64,000 bases of DNA from Pseudomonas sp. FP2196 (lineage in GTDB: Bacteria; Pseudomonadota; Gammaproteobacteria; Pseudomonadales; Pseudomonadaceae). Below, piece after piece: positions 44,495 through 56,381 of this stretch. Under the pieces are notes generated by a model. It did no database searches and was not told where the DNA came from. It worked only from the letters and a program-made list of their open reading frames with translations. The stretch spans positions 4,825,501-4,889,500 of the forward strand of contig NZ_CP117445.1 of NCBI RefSeq assembly GCF_030687715.1, read 5' to 3'. The translations under genes and the position numbers were made by a program. Every line of letters begins with the position of its first letter. Position 1 is the stretch's first letter.

Positions 44495-46153
<1,659 letters not shown>

Positions 46154-46191
46154 TTAAATACTTTGTAGTAGCGGGAAAATGAACGGGGGGA

Positions 46192-46485
46192 TCAGCCTTC
46201 GATAACAGCGAGGATTTCGTTCTCGCTCATTACCAGCAGGTCTTCGCCGTCGACTTTCACAGTGTTGCTGCCGGAGTAAGGACCGAACACAACCTTGTCG
46301 CCGACTTTAACGGCCAGCGCACGTACTTCACCGTTTTCCAGAGTCTTGCCTGGGCCTGCAGCGACGATCACACCGTGGTTGGCTTTTTCAGCAGCCGAAC
46401 CTGGCAGGACGATACCGCCAGCGGTTTTCTTTTCTTCTTCGCTGCGACGGATAACGACGCGGTCATGCAGAGGACGAAGCTTCAT
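46192..46485 (-). CDS. groS: co-chaperonin GroES
   Basis: A 97-residue co-chaperonin, [20 protein letters not shown], with the mobile loop [14 protein letters not shown] and C-terminal [16 protein letters not shown]. First gene of the groSL operon. A GGAGAGAT ribosome binding site precedes it, and the leader is about 135 nt long from a sigma-32 promoter. Confidence 0.99.
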   Translation of the reverse strand: MKLRPLHDRVVIRRSEEEKKTAGGIVLPGSAAEKANHGVIVAAGPGKTLENGEVRALAVKVGDKVVFGPYSGSNTVKVDGEDLLVMSENEILAVIEG

Positions 46486-46627
46486 TGTCGATCTCTCCTA
46501 ATTGTGGTTTTCATCGGCCGGTGTAGTCCCGGCGGGTTTAACAAATCCGGCCTGCGCCGGTTGCGGTTCGTCGAGCGAGCCGCGGAAGTCTGTCCGACTC
46601 GAATGTCGGAAACCTTTCGGTGACCGT

Positions 46628-46656
46628 TACATAGGGGCGCATAAGCTTATTACAAG
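46628..46656 (-). promoter_or_regulatory. sigma-32 heat-shock promoter of groSL
   Basis: Read on the minus strand: CTTGTA (-35), 13 bp, CCCCTATGTA (-10). This fits the RpoH pattern CTTGAA-N13/14-CCCCATNTA with a single -35 mismatch. Confidence 0.75.
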
Positions 46657-46711
46657 GGCGCAGCTAAAAAAATTTCGCAGTTGCTGGTCGTAAAAGCAGC
46701 GCAAAAACGAG

Positions 46712-46733
46712 CACGGCACCCGAAGGTGCCGTG
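46712..46733 (-). terminator. rho-independent terminator of fxsA
   Basis: CACGGCACC-CGAA-GGTGCCGTG, 9-bp stem. On the minus strand it is followed by CTCGTTTTTG. It separates fxsA from groSL. Confidence 0.85.
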
Positions 46734-46745
46734 TCGATGCAGACG

Positions 46746-47222
46746 TTATTTACTGTCGCGGTGTTCGAACTCGCCTTCGATCACATCACCTTCGCGGCCA
46801 ATAGGCTCGCGCGGTGCAGGACCGCCACGGGGTTGCAGGTCGTCAGCAAAGGCACGCTGACGCATGGCCTGATCTTCGGCGCGCTGGCGCATTTTGTTCG
46901 CCAGCAGACGACGGGTGAACGGCAGCAGCATCACCAGACCGACCACGTCGCTGATGAAACCCGGCAGGATCAACAGCCCACCGGCCAGTGCCAGCATCAG
47001 GCCTTCAAGCATGGTTTGCGCAGGCAGTTCACCGCGATTCAGGCTTTCACGGGCACGCAGTGCGGTGGCCAGACCGGCGACGCGCAGCACGAACACACCG
47101 AACATCGAGCCGAGAACGATCAGCAGCAGGGCCGGGAAAAACCCGATAGCCCCTGCCACTTTGACGAATACGAACAGCTCCAGCACCGGAAACAGCAGAA
47201 AGAGCAACAAAAAAGGGCGCAT
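46746..47222 (-). CDS. fxsA: FxsA-family membrane protein
   Basis: A 158-residue inner-membrane protein with three to four helices (RPFLLLFLLFPVLELFVFV, GFFPALLLIVLGSMFGVFVL, LMLALAGGLLILPGFISDVV) and a charged C-terminal tail. FxsA in E. coli relieves exclusion of phage T7 by the F plasmid; its normal role is unclear. It is typically next to groESL. GAGGAATC precedes ATG 47222. Confidence 0.92.
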   Translation of the reverse strand: MRPFLLLFLLFPVLELFVFVKVAGAIGFFPALLLIVLGSMFGVFVLRVAGLATALRARESLNRGELPAQTMLEGLMLALAGGLLILPGFISDVVGLVMLLPFTRRLLANKMRQRAEDQAMRQRAFADDLQPRGGPAPREPIGREGDVIEGEFEHRDSK

Positions 47223-47287
47223 CAAAGATTCCTCAACGCAAGAAATGCCTTGCAGTAAGCCTTAGATGACGTCGCCCTTTCGTGAAT

Positions 47288-48019
47288 TCAAGCGTCGGCC
47301 ACCGCATTTTTTGGCCAAACCTCTGCGTGAGCCAGAGAAACCAAGGCTTCGCGCACTTGTATCGGCGTATGACATGGCGCTTGAAACGGAAGCCAGTACA
47401 GTGCCTGACCGATGCGCAGGTGCATGCCTTCGCTGTCGATCCCGGCCAGTTGCGCCGGCACGGTTTTCGGCAGCCCGGCCAGATCGACGTAGTGCGCGAT
47501 GGCCTTGGCGTGGTCGCTGTTCATGTGCTCGACCATGCTGATCTCGGCTTTGCCGGCAAACGGGTTGGCCAGGGTCAGCTGATCGATCCAGTGAATCGCA
47601 CCAAAACCGCCGATATAGCGATGGCGCACCGGGTTCAGTACCCAGAAATCGAAGTCGTGGGCCTTGTGGTAGTTCTGCGAATCGGGGAAATAGCGGTAAT
47701 ACCGCTCGGCCGCCGCTTCAATGCTGGCGGTGTCTTCAAGCTTTTGCGCTTCGGCAAGATAGGTCAGGCGACCAACGGCTTGAACGTCATCAGCCTCGCG
47801 CTCACCCACCAGCATCGAGCATTTCGGGTCTTTTTGCAGATTGTGCGTGTGCTGGGCGATGCGGCTGATCAGGATCAGCGGCCGGCCCTGCTCGTCCAGG
47901 CAATACGGCACGACGGAGCCAAAGGGAAAACCGGGCATTGATTTGGAGTGGGTCGACAGCACTCCCCGGTATTCCTTGAGAAGCAATTCTCGGGCATTCT
48001 TCGCCACTTCAACGCTCAA
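47288..48019 (-). CDS. HugZ-like pyridoxamine-phosphate-oxidase-fold protein
   Basis: A 243-residue split-barrel protein. The N-terminal domain (SMPGFPFGSVVPYCLDEQGR, ILISRIAQHTHNLQKDPKCS) is of the PNPOx-like FMN/heme-binding fold. The C-terminal domain is of the DUF2470 type (MVEHMNSDHAKAIAHYVDLAG). HugZ relatives bind or degrade heme. The start is taken as TTG 48019 with GGAG 7 nt upstream. The open frame extends far upstream only because it runs antisense to the SDR gene. Heme-oxygenase activity is not proven by the sequence. Confidence 0.87.
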   Translation of the reverse strand: MSVEVAKNARELLLKEYRGVLSTHSKSMPGFPFGSVVPYCLDEQGRPLILISRIAQHTHNLQKDPKCSMLVGEREADDVQAVGRLTYLAEAQKLEDTASIEAAAERYYRYFPDSQNYHKAHDFDFWVLNPVRHRYIGGFGAIHWIDQLTLANPFAGKAEISMVEHMNSDHAKAIAHYVDLAGLPKTVPAQLAGIDSEGMHLRIGQALYWLPFQAPCHTPIQVREALVSLAHAEVWPKNAVADA

Positions 48020-48181
48020 TTTATGACTCCTTAAATAGAATCCGTCGAAAAAACGGACAGGTGCCTGGGATATGTTCCAGTCACCTTCGGGGCAGTTCTC
48101 ATGTGCAGCCAGGCCATGTCGGGCGCAGATCGAGAGGCTCTCTAAAGGACAACCACTCAGACCTGCTATCGGGGCATGCGA

Positions 48182-48940
48182 ATGCAACTCAACGACAAAG
48201 TAATCATTATCACTGGCGGTTGCCAGGGTTTGGGCCGCTCGATGGCGGAGTATTTCGCCGGTAAAGGCGCGAAGCTGGCTCTGGTCGATCTGAACCAGGA
48301 AAAACTCGACGACGCAGTCGCGGCCTGCAAGGCCAAGGGCGTCGAGGCGCGCAGCTACCTGTGCAACGTTGCCAATGAAGAACAGGTCGAGCACATGGTT
48401 GCTCAGGTCGCCGAGGATTTCGGCGCGATCCACGGTTTGATCAACAACGCCGGGATTCTGCGTGACGGCCTGCTGCTCAAGGTCAAGGACGGCGAAATGA
48501 CCAAGATGAGCCTGGCCCAGTGGCAAGCGGTGATCGACGTCAACCTGACCGGCGTGTTCCTGTGCACCCGTGAAGTGGCAGCAAAAATGGTCGAGCTGAA
48601 AAACAGCGGCGCGATCATCAACATCTCGTCGATCTCCCGCGCGGGCAACGTAGGCCAGACCAACTACTCCGCCGCCAAGGCCGGTGTGGCGGCAGCGACC
48701 GTGACCTGGGCAAAAGAGCTGGCGCGGTATGGCATTCGTGTGGCGGGCATTGCCCCGGGCTTCATCGAAACCGAGATGACCCTGGGCATGAAGCCCGAAG
48801 CGCTGGAGAAGATGACCGCGGGGATCCCGCTCAAGCGCATGGGCAAGCCGGAAGAGATCGCCCATTCTGCGGCGTACATCTTCGAGAACGACTACTACAC
48901 CGGTCGGATTCTGGAGATGGATGGCGGGTTGCGGATCTAA
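48182..48940 (+). CDS. SDR-family oxidoreductase (FabG-like)
   Basis: A 252-residue classical short-chain dehydrogenase with [10 protein letters not shown] (cofactor), NNAG, the catalytic serine in [10 protein letters not shown], and YSAAK. The size and C-terminal [12 protein letters not shown] are typical of the 3-oxoacyl reductase-like group. Substrate unknown. The start is 48182 or the ATG two codons earlier. It is divergent from the HugZ-like gene. Confidence 0.92.
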   Translation: MQLNDKVIIITGGCQGLGRSMAEYFAGKGAKLALVDLNQEKLDDAVAACKAKGVEARSYLCNVANEEQVEHMVAQVAEDFGAIHGLINNAGILRDGLLLKVKDGEMTKMSLAQWQAVIDVNLTGVFLCTREVAAKMVELKNSGAIINISSISRAGNVGQTNYSAAKAGVAAATVTWAKELARYGIRVAGIAPGFIETEMTLGMKPEALEKMTAGIPLKRMGKPEEIAHSAAYIFENDYYTGRILEMDGGLRI

Positions 48941-48952
48941 AGCAAGATCAAG

Positions 48953-49017
48953 AGATCGCAGCCTCCCACAGCTCCTACACAGAGCTTTTCTGTAGGAGCA
49001 GACGGAGGCTGCGATCT
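48953..49017. repeat. REPIN (variant 'gatcgcagcctcccacagctcct')
   Basis: Inverted 27-bp arms (48953-48979 and 48991-49017, several mismatches) with a short 11-bp loop, between convergent genes. Confidence 0.8.
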
Positions 49018-49035
49018 TTTAATTGGCGACGCCAA

Positions 49036-50130
49036 TCAATCGTCGCTGATGGTGATGTTCGGCATCGCCGGGGTTGCCGCTTCCTGCAACACAATCCGCG
49101 CGCCAACGTGTCGGGCCAGTTCCTGATAGACCATGGCAATCTGACTGTCCGGCTCGGCGATTACCGTTGGCTTGCCGCCATCGGCCTGTTCGCGGATCAG
49201 CATCGACAACGGCAGCGAAGCCAGCAGTTCGACGCCGTATTGAGTCGCCAGCTTCTCACCACCGCCCTCACCGAACAGATGCTCGGCATGGCCGCAGTTC
49301 GAGCAGATGTGCACAGCCATGTTTTCAACCACACCGAGCACCGGGATGTTGACCTTGCGGAACATCTCCACGCCTTTGCGCGCGTCGAGCAGCGCCAGAT
49401 CCTGCGGGGTGGTGACGATCACGGCGCCAGCCACCGGGACTTTCTGCGCCAGAGTCAGTTGGATGTCACCGGTACCTGGCGGCATGTCGATGACCAGATA
49501 ATCCAGATCGCCCCACGCGGTTTGCGTGACCAGTTGCAGCAGCGCGCCGGAAACCATCGGCCCGCGCCAGACCATTGGCGTGTTGTCGTCGGTCAGGAAC
49601 GCCATCGACATGACTTCGACACCGTGGGCCTTGAGCGGCACGAACCACTTCTGATCCTTGACCTCTGGGCGAGTGCGCTCGGGGATGCCGAACATGATGC
49701 CCTGGCTCGGGCCATAGATATCGGCGTCAAGAATCCCGACCTTGGCGCCTTCACGAGCCAATGCCAGTGCGAGGTTGGCCGCGGTGGTCGATTTGCCCAC
49801 GCCGCCCTTGCCCGACGCCACGGCGACCACGTTCTTGACGTTGGCCAGTCCCGGAATCTGTGCCTGCGCCTTGTGCGCGGCAATAACACTGTTGACTTCA
49901 ACCCTGGCGATCACCACGCCGTCGATGTTTTCGATGGCCAGTTGCAGCAATTGCGCCCAGCCGCTCTTGAACAGACCGGCGGCATAACCGATTTCCAGTT
50001 GGACATTGACGCGATCACCGATGATCTCGATGTTTTTCACGCAACCGGCGCTGACCGGGTCCTGGTTCAGGTAAGGGTCAGTGTATTGGCTGAGGACGGC
50101 TTCCACCGCTGCGCGAGTGACGGCACTCAT
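49036..50130 (-). CDS. apbC: iron-sulfur cluster carrier protein ApbC (Mrp)
   Basis: A 364-residue P-loop protein. An N-terminal MIP18/DUF59 domain precedes the deviant Walker [21 protein letters not shown] and the CxxC motif ([12 protein letters not shown]) that holds a bridging Fe-S cluster. It transfers 4Fe-4S clusters to apoproteins. GGAGT precedes ATG 50130. It is divergent from metG, the usual arrangement in proteobacteria. Confidence 0.95.
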   Translation of the reverse strand: MSAVTRAAVEAVLSQYTDPYLNQDPVSAGCVKNIEIIGDRVNVQLEIGYAAGLFKSGWAQLLQLAIENIDGVVIARVEVNSVIAAHKAQAQIPGLANVKNVVAVASGKGGVGKSTTAANLALALAREGAKVGILDADIYGPSQGIMFGIPERTRPEVKDQKWFVPLKAHGVEVMSMAFLTDDNTPMVWRGPMVSGALLQLVTQTAWGDLDYLVIDMPPGTGDIQLTLAQKVPVAGAVIVTTPQDLALLDARKGVEMFRKVNIPVLGVVENMAVHICSNCGHAEHLFGEGGGEKLATQYGVELLASLPLSMLIREQADGGKPTVIAEPDSQIAMVYQELARHVGARIVLQEAATPAMPNITISDD

Positions 50131-50285
50131 GGGCAACTCCGATAACAAGACTGGGAAAAGATGGCCGCTATCCTACCCCTTCTATCCTCAGGACGGCATG
50201 CCCAGCAACGATTTGCAGGGGTGAAATATCTTGGCCGGCGCTTTATAGTGGCCGACCTCCGTTTCATCAAGTAGCGAAGCCCCAC

Positions 50286-52337
50286 ATGTCCGAACCACGC
50301 AAGATCCTCGTCACCAGCGCCCTGCCCTACGCCAACGGTTCGATTCACCTTGGCCACATGCTGGAATATATCCAGACCGATATGTGGGTGCGCTTCCAGA
50401 AGCATCGCGGCAATCAATGCATTTATGTCTGCGCCGACGACGCCCACGGTTCGGCGATCATGCTGCGCGCGGAAAAGGAAGGCATCACCCCGGAACAACT
50501 GATCGCCAACGTGCAGGCTGAACACAGCGCCGACTTTGCCGAGTTCCTGGTCGACTTCGACAACTTCCACTCCACTCACGCCGAAGAAAACCGTGAGCTG
50601 TCGAGCCAGATCTACCTCAAGCTGCGTGACGCCGGGCACATTGCCCAACGCTCGATCACCCAGTATTTCGACCCGGAAAAGAAAATGTTCCTGGCCGACC
50701 GCTTCATCAAGGGCACCTGCCCGAAATGCGGCACCGAAGACCAGTACGGCGACAACTGCGAAAAATGCGGCGCAACCTACGCACCAACTGACCTGAAGGA
50801 TCCGAAGTCGGCCATCTCGGGCGCCACCCCGGTGCTCAAGGATTCCCAGCACTTCTTCTTCAAGCTCCCGGACTTCCAGGAAATGCTGCAGGCATGGACC
50901 CGCAGCGGCACCCTGCAAGACGCCGTAGCCAACAAGATCGCCGAGTGGCTGGACGCCGGCCTGCAACAGTGGGACATCTCCCGCGATGCGCCGTACTTCG
51001 GTTTCGAGATCCCGGGCGAGCCGGGCAAGTATTTCTACGTGTGGCTGGACGCGCCAATCGGCTACATGGCCAGCTTCAAGAACCTTTGCGACCGCACGCC
51101 GGAGCTGGACTTCGATGCGTTCTGGGCCAAGGATTCCACCGCCGAGCTGTACCACTTCATCGGCAAGGACATCGTCAACTTCCACGCGCTGTTCTGGCCG
51201 GCGATGCTCGAAGGCGCGGGCTACCGCAAGCCGACCGGCATCAACGTACACGGCTACCTGACCGTCAATGGTCAGAAGATGTCCAAGTCCCGCGGCACCT
51301 TCATCAAGGCCCGTACCTACCTGGATCACCTGTCGCCGGAATACCTGCGCTACTACTACGCGGCCAAACTGGGCCGAGGCGTCGATGACCTCGACCTGAA
51401 CCTCGAAGACTTCGTACAGAAGGTCAACTCTGACCTGGTCGGCAAAGTGGTCAACATCGCCAGCCGTTGCGCCGGGTTCATTCAGAAAGGCAACGCCGGC
51501 CTGTTGGTCGACAACAATGCCGCGCCAGAGCTGACCGAAGCTTTCCTCGCCGCCGCGCCAAGCATTGCCGACGCCTATGAAGCCCGCGACTTCGCCCGCG
51601 CGATGCGTGAAACCATGGCGCTGGCCGACCGCGCCAACGCCTGGATCGCCGACAAGGCGCCATGGTCGCTGAACAAGCAGGAAGGCAAGCAGGATGAAGT
51701 CCAGGCGATCTGCGCCACCGGCATCAACCTGTTCCGCCAACTGGTGATCTTCCTCAAACCGGTGCTGCCGCTGCTGGCCGCCGATGCCGAGGCATTCCTC
51801 AACGTCGCGCCGCTGACCTGGAACGACCACACTACCCTGCTGGCCAACCATCAGCTCAACGAGTTCAAGCCGCTGATGACCCGCATCGACCCGGTAAAAG
51901 TGCAAGCCATGAGCGACGCCTCCAAAGAAGACCTGACTGCCAGCCAGACCGACACCGGTGCTGCCGCCCCGGCAGGTAACGGCGAACTGGCCAAGGATCC
52001 GCTGTCGCCGGAAATCGACTTCGATGCCTTTGCCGCGATCGACCTGCGCGTCGCACTGATCGTCAAGGCTGAACACGTGGAAGGTGCTGACAAGCTGCTG
52101 CGCCTGACCCTGGACATCGGTGACGAGCAACGCAACGTGTTCTCGGGGATCAAGAGTGCTTATCCGGACCCGTCCAAGCTCGACGGTCGCCTGACCATGA
52201 TGATCGCCAACCTCAAGCCACGGAAAATGAAGTTCGGTATCTCCGAAGGCATGGTGATGGCGGCAGGGCCTGGCGGTGAAGAAATTTACCTGCTGAGCCC
52301 GGACAGCGGCGCCAAGCCGGGTCAGCGCATCAAGTAA
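50286..52337 (+). CDS. metG: methionyl-tRNA synthetase
   Basis: A 683-residue class I synthetase. HLGH ([11 protein letters not shown]) and KMSKS ([11 protein letters not shown]) catalytic motifs are present, with a zinc knuckle of four cysteines ([18 protein letters not shown]). The C-terminal tRNA-binding domain ([20 protein letters not shown]) also mediates dimerisation. Full length for the long form of the enzyme. It charges both initiator and elongator tRNA-Met. Confidence 0.98.
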   Translation: MSEPRKILVTSALPYANGSIHLGHMLEYIQTDMWVRFQKHRGNQCIYVCADDAHGSAIMLRAEKEGITPEQLIANVQAEHSADFAEFLVDFDNFHSTHAEENRELSSQIYLKLRDAGHIAQRSITQYFDPEKKMFLADRFIKGTCPKCGTEDQYGDNCEKCGATYAPTDLKDPKSAISGATPVLKDSQHFFFKLPDFQEMLQAWTRSGTLQDAVANKIAEWLDAGLQQWDISRDAPYFGFEIPGEPGKYFYVWLDAPIGYMASFKNLCDRTPELDFDAFWAKDSTAELYHFIGKDIVNFHALFWPAMLEGAGYRKPTGINVHGYLTVNGQKMSKSRGTFIKARTYLDHLSPEYLRYYYAAKLGRGVDDLDLNLEDFVQKVNSDLVGKVVNIASRCAGFIQKGNAGLLVDNNAAPELTEAFLAAAPSIADAYEARDFARAMRETMALADRANAWIADKAPWSLNKQEGKQDEVQAICATGINLFRQLVIFLKPVLPLLAADAEAFLNVAPLTWNDHTTLLANHQLNEFKPLMTRIDPVKVQAMSDASKEDLTASQTDTGAAAPAGNGELAKDPLSPEIDFDAFAAIDLRVALIVKAEHVEGADKLLRLTLDIGDEQRNVFSGIKSAYPDPSKLDGRLTMMIANLKPRKMKFGISEGMVMAAGPGGEEIYLLSPDSGAKPGQRIK

Positions 52338-52354
52338 GTCTATGCGTTGGATCG

Positions 52355-52390
52355 ATCCCACAGACGTGCTCCGCATGCCTGTGGGATTTT
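52355..52390 (+). terminator. rho-independent terminator of metG
   Basis: ATCCCACAG (52355-52363) pairs with CTGTGGGAT (52379-52387), followed by TTTTTC. Confidence 0.8.
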
Positions 52391-52468
52391 TCATATCTGG
52401 CCCACCCTTCGCGGCAGCCGGATAATGCCTAACCTTATGAGACATCCGCCCGTTTCAACGGCAGAACA

Positions 52469-53038
52469 ATGACCGAACTCGTGCTTACGCTTTTCAGTGC
52501 TGCGCTGCTCAACAACTTCGTGTTGCACTGGCCGCTGGGCGTCGATCCGTTATTGGCCAGCCGTCGCCGACAAGTGCATGCGCTGGGGCTGGCGACGTTG
52601 TGCCTGATGGTGGTGGTCGGCGTATTCAGTTACGCGGTCTGGCACTGGCTGTTGGTGCCGCTGCAACTTGAAGCGCTGCGTCTGTTCGTGTTTCTGCCGC
52701 TGAGCGTTCTGTTGATCGCACCGATCCTGAAATTGCTGGCGCGCGGACTGCCCGACTGGCCATTCGATGGATTGTGGCCGTTATTGCTGGGCAATGCCGG
52801 CGTGCTCGGCCTGGCGCTGATCAATGCGCAGAACGATCAGGGCCTGTTGCAGGCGACGGCGATAAGTCTCGGTGCCGGGTTGGGTTTCTGGCTGGTGCTG
52901 AGTCTGTTCAGTGATTTGCGCGAACGCAGCGCCGACAACGATATTCCCCTGCCCTTTCGCGGTTTGCCGATCGATCTGATCAGCGCCGGACTGATGGCTG
53001 TGATTTTTCTCGGATTCAGTGGACTGATCAAAACATGA
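52469..53038 (+). CDS. rsxA: Rnf/Rsx electron-transport complex subunit A
   Basis: A 189-residue integral membrane protein with six helices of the RnfA/RnfE type ([36 protein letters not shown]). Its partners follow in one operon with overlapping stops and starts. Rnf couples electron flow between ferredoxin-level carriers and NADH to ion movement; in E. coli the Rsx version keeps SoxR reduced. The sequence departs somewhat from typical RnfA, so the operon context is important for the call. Confidence 0.85.
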   Translation: MTELVLTLFSAALLNNFVLHWPLGVDPLLASRRRQVHALGLATLCLMVVVGVFSYAVWHWLLVPLQLEALRLFVFLPLSVLLIAPILKLLARGLPDWPFDGLWPLLLGNAGVLGLALINAQNDQGLLQATAISLGAGLGFWLVLSLFSDLRERSADNDIPLPFRGLPIDLISAGLMAVIFLGFSGLIKT

Positions 53039-54243
53039 GTCTGATTAAACGCATCGATGCCCTGCTGCCCCAGACCCAATGCGGCAAATGCGGCCACCCC
53101 GGATGCAAACCCTACGCACAAGGCATCGCCGAGGGCGAGCCGATCAACAAGTGTCCGCCGGGCGGTGACGAAACCGTCGCGGCACTGGCCGAGCTGCTGA
53201 AAGTGCCGGTGCTGGAACTGGATATCAGCCGTGGCTCCGCACCGCCGCAAGTCGCCTATATCCGCGAAGCCGAATGCATCGGCTGCACCAAGTGCATTCA
53301 GGCCTGCCCGATCGACGCGATCGTTGGTGCCGCCAAATTGATGCACACGGTGATCATCGACGAATGCACCGGTTGCGACCTCTGCGTGGCGCCTTGCCCG
53401 GTGGACTGCATCGAAATGCATCCGCTGCCGCTCGGCACGCTGCCGGTGGTCGGTGGCCTGGCCTTCAGCCTTGAAGAACAGCGCGCCCGCGCCGCCAAAC
53501 GCGATCACGCCCGCCAGCGCTTTGAGCGACGCAACGATCGCTTGCTGCGCGAAGAACAACAGAAGCAGGCTGAGCGAGAGGCTCGAGCGAAAAAAGCGGC
53601 GCAACCTGAAGTCACTGCAACTGACCCGGTGCAGGCTGCACTTGAGCGTGTGCGCGCGCAGAAAACCGCGACCGCCGATGCAGCGTTGAAAAAAGCCAAG
53701 ATTGATGTGGCGATGAGCCGCGCACAATTGCATAAATCCCTGAAAGCCTTCGGCCATCCGCCGACTTTTGAGCAGCAGTCGCAATTGATCGTCTTGCAGC
53801 AGCAATTCGAAGCGGCCGAACAGGCTCTGGTAAAACTTGAAAGCAACGCACCCGGCGTTCCGGTCGCGCCAGTCCCGGCGAAGGACGCTGATCTGAAACG
53901 GGCGAAGATCCAGTTGGCCATGCGCCGCGCCGAGCTGAAAAAGGCCCAGACCGCCGAGGCGCATGCACAGCAGATCGCAACGCTGGAACAGGCCCTGCGT
54001 GACGCCGAGCAGGCGCTGCACGCGGCCGAAGCCGCCAGTGATCAGCCAGTGCCTGACCTCGTACGCGTGGAAAAACACCCGATCGACAGCCAGCTTCGAC
54101 AGCTGAAAACCGAATTGGCCTACGCCCGCGCCGACCTCAATAAACTCGAACGCCGCGCCGACACGCCGGGTGAAACCCTCGACAAGGCCCGCGCCCGCCT
54201 GCAAGACGCCGAGCGCCAGGTGCAAGACCATGTCGCCCCTTGA
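53035..54243 (+). CDS. rsxB: Rnf/Rsx subunit B, soluble form with long C-terminal tail
   Basis: A 402-residue iron-sulfur protein overlapping rsxA by 4 bp (ATGA). Near the N-terminus lies the Rnf-type cluster motif [15 protein letters not shown] (Cys 16, 19, 24), then two ferredoxin motifs [12 protein letters not shown] (from 81) and [12 protein letters not shown] (from 111). Two features are odd. The usual N-terminal membrane helix is absent, the protein starting only 15 residues before the first cysteine. From about residue 140 a tail of some 260 charged, Ala-rich residues contains repeats such as [17 protein letters not shown] and [17 protein letters not shown]. Comparable tails occur at the C-terminus of RnfC, which is missing here. 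Confidence 0.9.
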   Translation: MSLIKRIDALLPQTQCGKCGHPGCKPYAQGIAEGEPINKCPPGGDETVAALAELLKVPVLELDISRGSAPPQVAYIREAECIGCTKCIQACPIDAIVGAAKLMHTVIIDECTGCDLCVAPCPVDCIEMHPLPLGTLPVVGGLAFSLEEQRARAAKRDHARQRFERRNDRLLREEQQKQAEREARAKKAAQPEVTATDPVQAALERVRAQKTATADAALKKAKIDVAMSRAQLHKSLKAFGHPPTFEQQSQLIVLQQQFEAAEQALVKLESNAPGVPVAPVPAKDADLKRAKIQLAMRRAELKKAQTAEAHAQQIATLEQALRDAEQALHAAEAASDQPVPDLVRVEKHPIDSQLRQLKTELAYARADLNKLERRADTPGETLDKARARLQDAERQVQDHVAP

Positions 54244-55213
54244 GACGCCGGACGATCGCCTGCAACAGGCGATGAAGCTGGTGCTGTTGGCCATGCTGCC
54301 GGGGCTGCTGGCGCTGTTCTGGATGTACGGTTGGGGGGTGTTGATCAACTTGTTGTTGGCCGTCAGCGGCGCATTGATCGTCGAGACTGGCGTCTCACGC
54401 CTGCGCCGACAGCCTTTGCAGCCGACGCTGAGCGACGGCAGCGCACTGGTCAGCGCCACACTGCTCGCCGTCGCCCTGCCGCCTTATTGCCCGTGGTGGC
54501 TGACGGTGATCGCGATTGCTTCTGGCTTGCTGTTTGGAAAACACCTGTACGGTGGTGTTGGCAAAAACCCATTCAACCCGGCCATGCTCGGTTTTGCGCT
54601 GGCCATTGTGATGTTCCCGCAGCCGATGACGCACTGGCCGGCCCAAGGCATAGCCCTGCTCGACACCGTGCAGCAGGTGTTCAATCCAAGTCAGGCACCT
54701 GACGCTTGGGTTCAGGCGACAGCACTGGACAGCCTGCGCATCAACAAAAGCCTGACCATCGATGAACTGTTCGCCGCCAATCCAGCCTTCGGGCGCTTCG
54801 GCGGACGTGGCGTGGAATGGGTGAATCTGGCGTTTCTCGCCGGCGGGCTGTTTTTGCTGCAACGTCGGGTGTTCGGCTGGCATGCACCGGTTGGCATGCT
54901 TGCCAGCCTGTTCGTGGTCAGCCTGCTGTTCTGGAACGGCTCTGGCTCGAATTCACACGGTTCGCCACTGTTCCATCTGCTGAGCGGGGCGACCATGCTC
55001 GGCGCGTTTTTCATCATTACCGAACCGGTATCCGGGGCAAAAAGCGCGCTCGCTCGCCTGCTGTTTGGTGTCGGTGTCGGGCTGCTGACTTATCTGATCC
55101 GCACCTGGGGCGGTTACCCGGACGGTGTCGCGTTTGCGGTGTTGCTGATGAATCTCTGCGTGCCGGCGCTGGAGCGTTTTGCCGCAAACCGACAAGCACA
55201 GGTGACCCCATGA
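54230..55213 (+). CDS. rsxD: Rnf/Rsx subunit D
   Basis: A 327-residue membrane protein of the RnfD/NqrB type with about nine helices. The segment [12 protein letters not shown] (Thr 164) matches the place where RnfD carries covalent FMN, although the usual SGAT is [21 protein letters not shown] is also diagnostic. ATG 54230 overlaps the end of rsxB by 14 bp, leaving no room for an rsxC gene between them. Confidence 0.92.
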   Translation: MSPLETPDDRLQQAMKLVLLAMLPGLLALFWMYGWGVLINLLLAVSGALIVETGVSRLRRQPLQPTLSDGSALVSATLLAVALPPYCPWWLTVIAIASGLLFGKHLYGGVGKNPFNPAMLGFALAIVMFPQPMTHWPAQGIALLDTVQQVFNPSQAPDAWVQATALDSLRINKSLTIDELFAANPAFGRFGGRGVEWVNLAFLAGGLFLLQRRVFGWHAPVGMLASLFVVSLLFWNGSGSNSHGSPLFHLLSGATMLGAFFIITEPVSGAKSALARLLFGVGVGLLTYLIRTWGGYPDGVAFAVLLMNLCVPALERFAANRQAQVTP

Positions 55214-55815
55214 ACCGCACGGCCAGCGTACTCATACTGCTGCTATTGGCCGGAGTCGGCACCGGTGCGACGTATCTGGTGCAACGCAGCAATGCGCCGC
55301 AAATTGCTGCCGAGCAACGTCTGCTCGACAGTCGCAAACTGCTCGATGTGCTCGCTTCAGAAACTTATGACAATCAACCGCTGCAGCAGCCGCTGGCATT
55401 GGCCGACATTGCCTTGAGCCACAGCACGCTCAGCGGCGGTTATCGCGCGACCAATGCCGGACAAACGGTTGCAGTGCTGCTGCGTAGTCAATCGCAGGGT
55501 TATGCCGGGAGCATCGAGTTGCTGATTGCCATTGATGCGAGCGGAAAATTGTTGGGCGTGAAAACCCTCAAACAAACCGAAACCCCGGCGCTTGGTGGCG
55601 TGATCGGCGACTGGCCTAACACTTGGCTACAGGCATTCGTTGGCAAATCGAGTAACGAGCCGACGGATTCAGGTTGGGCGTTGAAAAAGGATCAGGGGCA
55701 ATTTGATCAAATAGCCGGTGCAACCATCACGTCCCGCGCGGCGATCAACGCAATCCATGATGCGCTGCGATACTTCGATGAGCATCGCGCGGCGTTGCTG
55801 GGAAGTGAAACATGA
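55210..55815 (+). CDS. rsxG: Rnf/Rsx subunit G
   Basis: A 201-residue protein with one N-terminal helix (TASVLILLLLAGVGTGATYL) and a periplasmic FMN-binding domain. The covalent FMN site is in AGATITSRA (consensus SGATxT), and KTLKQTETPALGG precedes it as in other RnfG proteins. It overlaps rsxD by 4 bp (ATGA). The longer upstream open frame is antisense-like noise inside rsxD. Confidence 0.93.
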   Translation: MNRTASVLILLLLAGVGTGATYLVQRSNAPQIAAEQRLLDSRKLLDVLASETYDNQPLQQPLALADIALSHSTLSGGYRATNAGQTVAVLLRSQSQGYAGSIELLIAIDASGKLLGVKTLKQTETPALGGVIGDWPNTWLQAFVGKSSNEPTDSGWALKKDQGQFDQIAGATITSRAAINAIHDALRYFDEHRAALLGSET

Positions 55816-56381
55816 ATCTGTCGAACGCTCTGATGCTGGTCCTGCTACTTGGCACCACACAAACGCTGGCCGGTGCGCTGGGCACGCTGATGATGTTTGC
55901 CTTCGTCGTGTTGGTCTATGGCGTCTGCATGGCCCCCCTGCGTTCTCGCCTGAACGGTTCATGTGCGTTGCTGGCAAGCCTGTTGCTCGCCGCCACGCTG
56001 ACCAGTTGTGTGGAAATTTTTGCGCAACGCTTTTATCTGCCCTGGCATCAGAACTTTGGTCTTTATGCTGGCCTGATTGCCTTGCAGTGCGTGGTGCTGG
56101 AACAGCATGGATTTTTCCGCCAGACGCGGATCGAGCGGCTCAAACTCTGCGGTTTGTTCAGCACATTGATGCTGGTACTCGCCGTGATGCGTGAACTCCT
56201 CGGTCATGGCAGCCTCGGTCGCGGCCTGTCAGAACACTGGCAAGGTCTTGTTTTATTCAGTGAGGGGCTGCACCTGCTCACTCTGGTTCCCGGCGCCTTC
56301 ATCGTATTGGGGCTGCTGCTCGCGGCCCGCCAGGCGTGGACTCGCTCGAACTCAATTCCCAAGGAAACGCATCGCCCATGA
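55812..56381 (+). CDS. rsxE: Rnf/Rsx subunit E
   Basis: A 189-residue membrane protein with six helices, partner of RsxA in the membrane core. It is divergent from textbook RnfE but retains a conserved cysteine helix (ATLTSCVEIFAQ) and an internal MRELLGHGSLG segment typical of the subunit. ATGA overlap with rsxG upstream and with nth downstream shows tight translational coupling. Confidence 0.87.
   Translation: MNLSNALMLVLLLGTTQTLAGALGTLMMFAFVVLVYGVCMAPLRSRLNGSCALLASLLLAATLTSCVEIFAQRFYLPWHQNFGLYAGLIALQCVVLEQHGFFRQTRIERLKLCGLFSTLMLVLAVMRELLGHGSLGRGLSEHWQGLVLFSEGLHLLTLVPGAFIVLGLLLAARQAWTRSNSIPKETHRP

Noticed and set aside
48020..48865. Long N-terminal extension of the HugZ-like gene
   Set aside because: It runs antisense through the SDR gene; a TTG with a good ribosome binding site at 48019 gives the normal length.
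50127..52445. 772-residue minus-strand open frame opposite metG
   Set aside because: It lies antisense to an unmistakable metG, has no recognisable motifs and is rich in His/Arg/Gln as expected of a shadow in GC-rich DNA.
54817..55209. N-terminal extension of rsxG
   Set aside because: It is out-of-frame sequence inside rsxD; the ATGA junction at 55210 and the membrane anchor define the true start.
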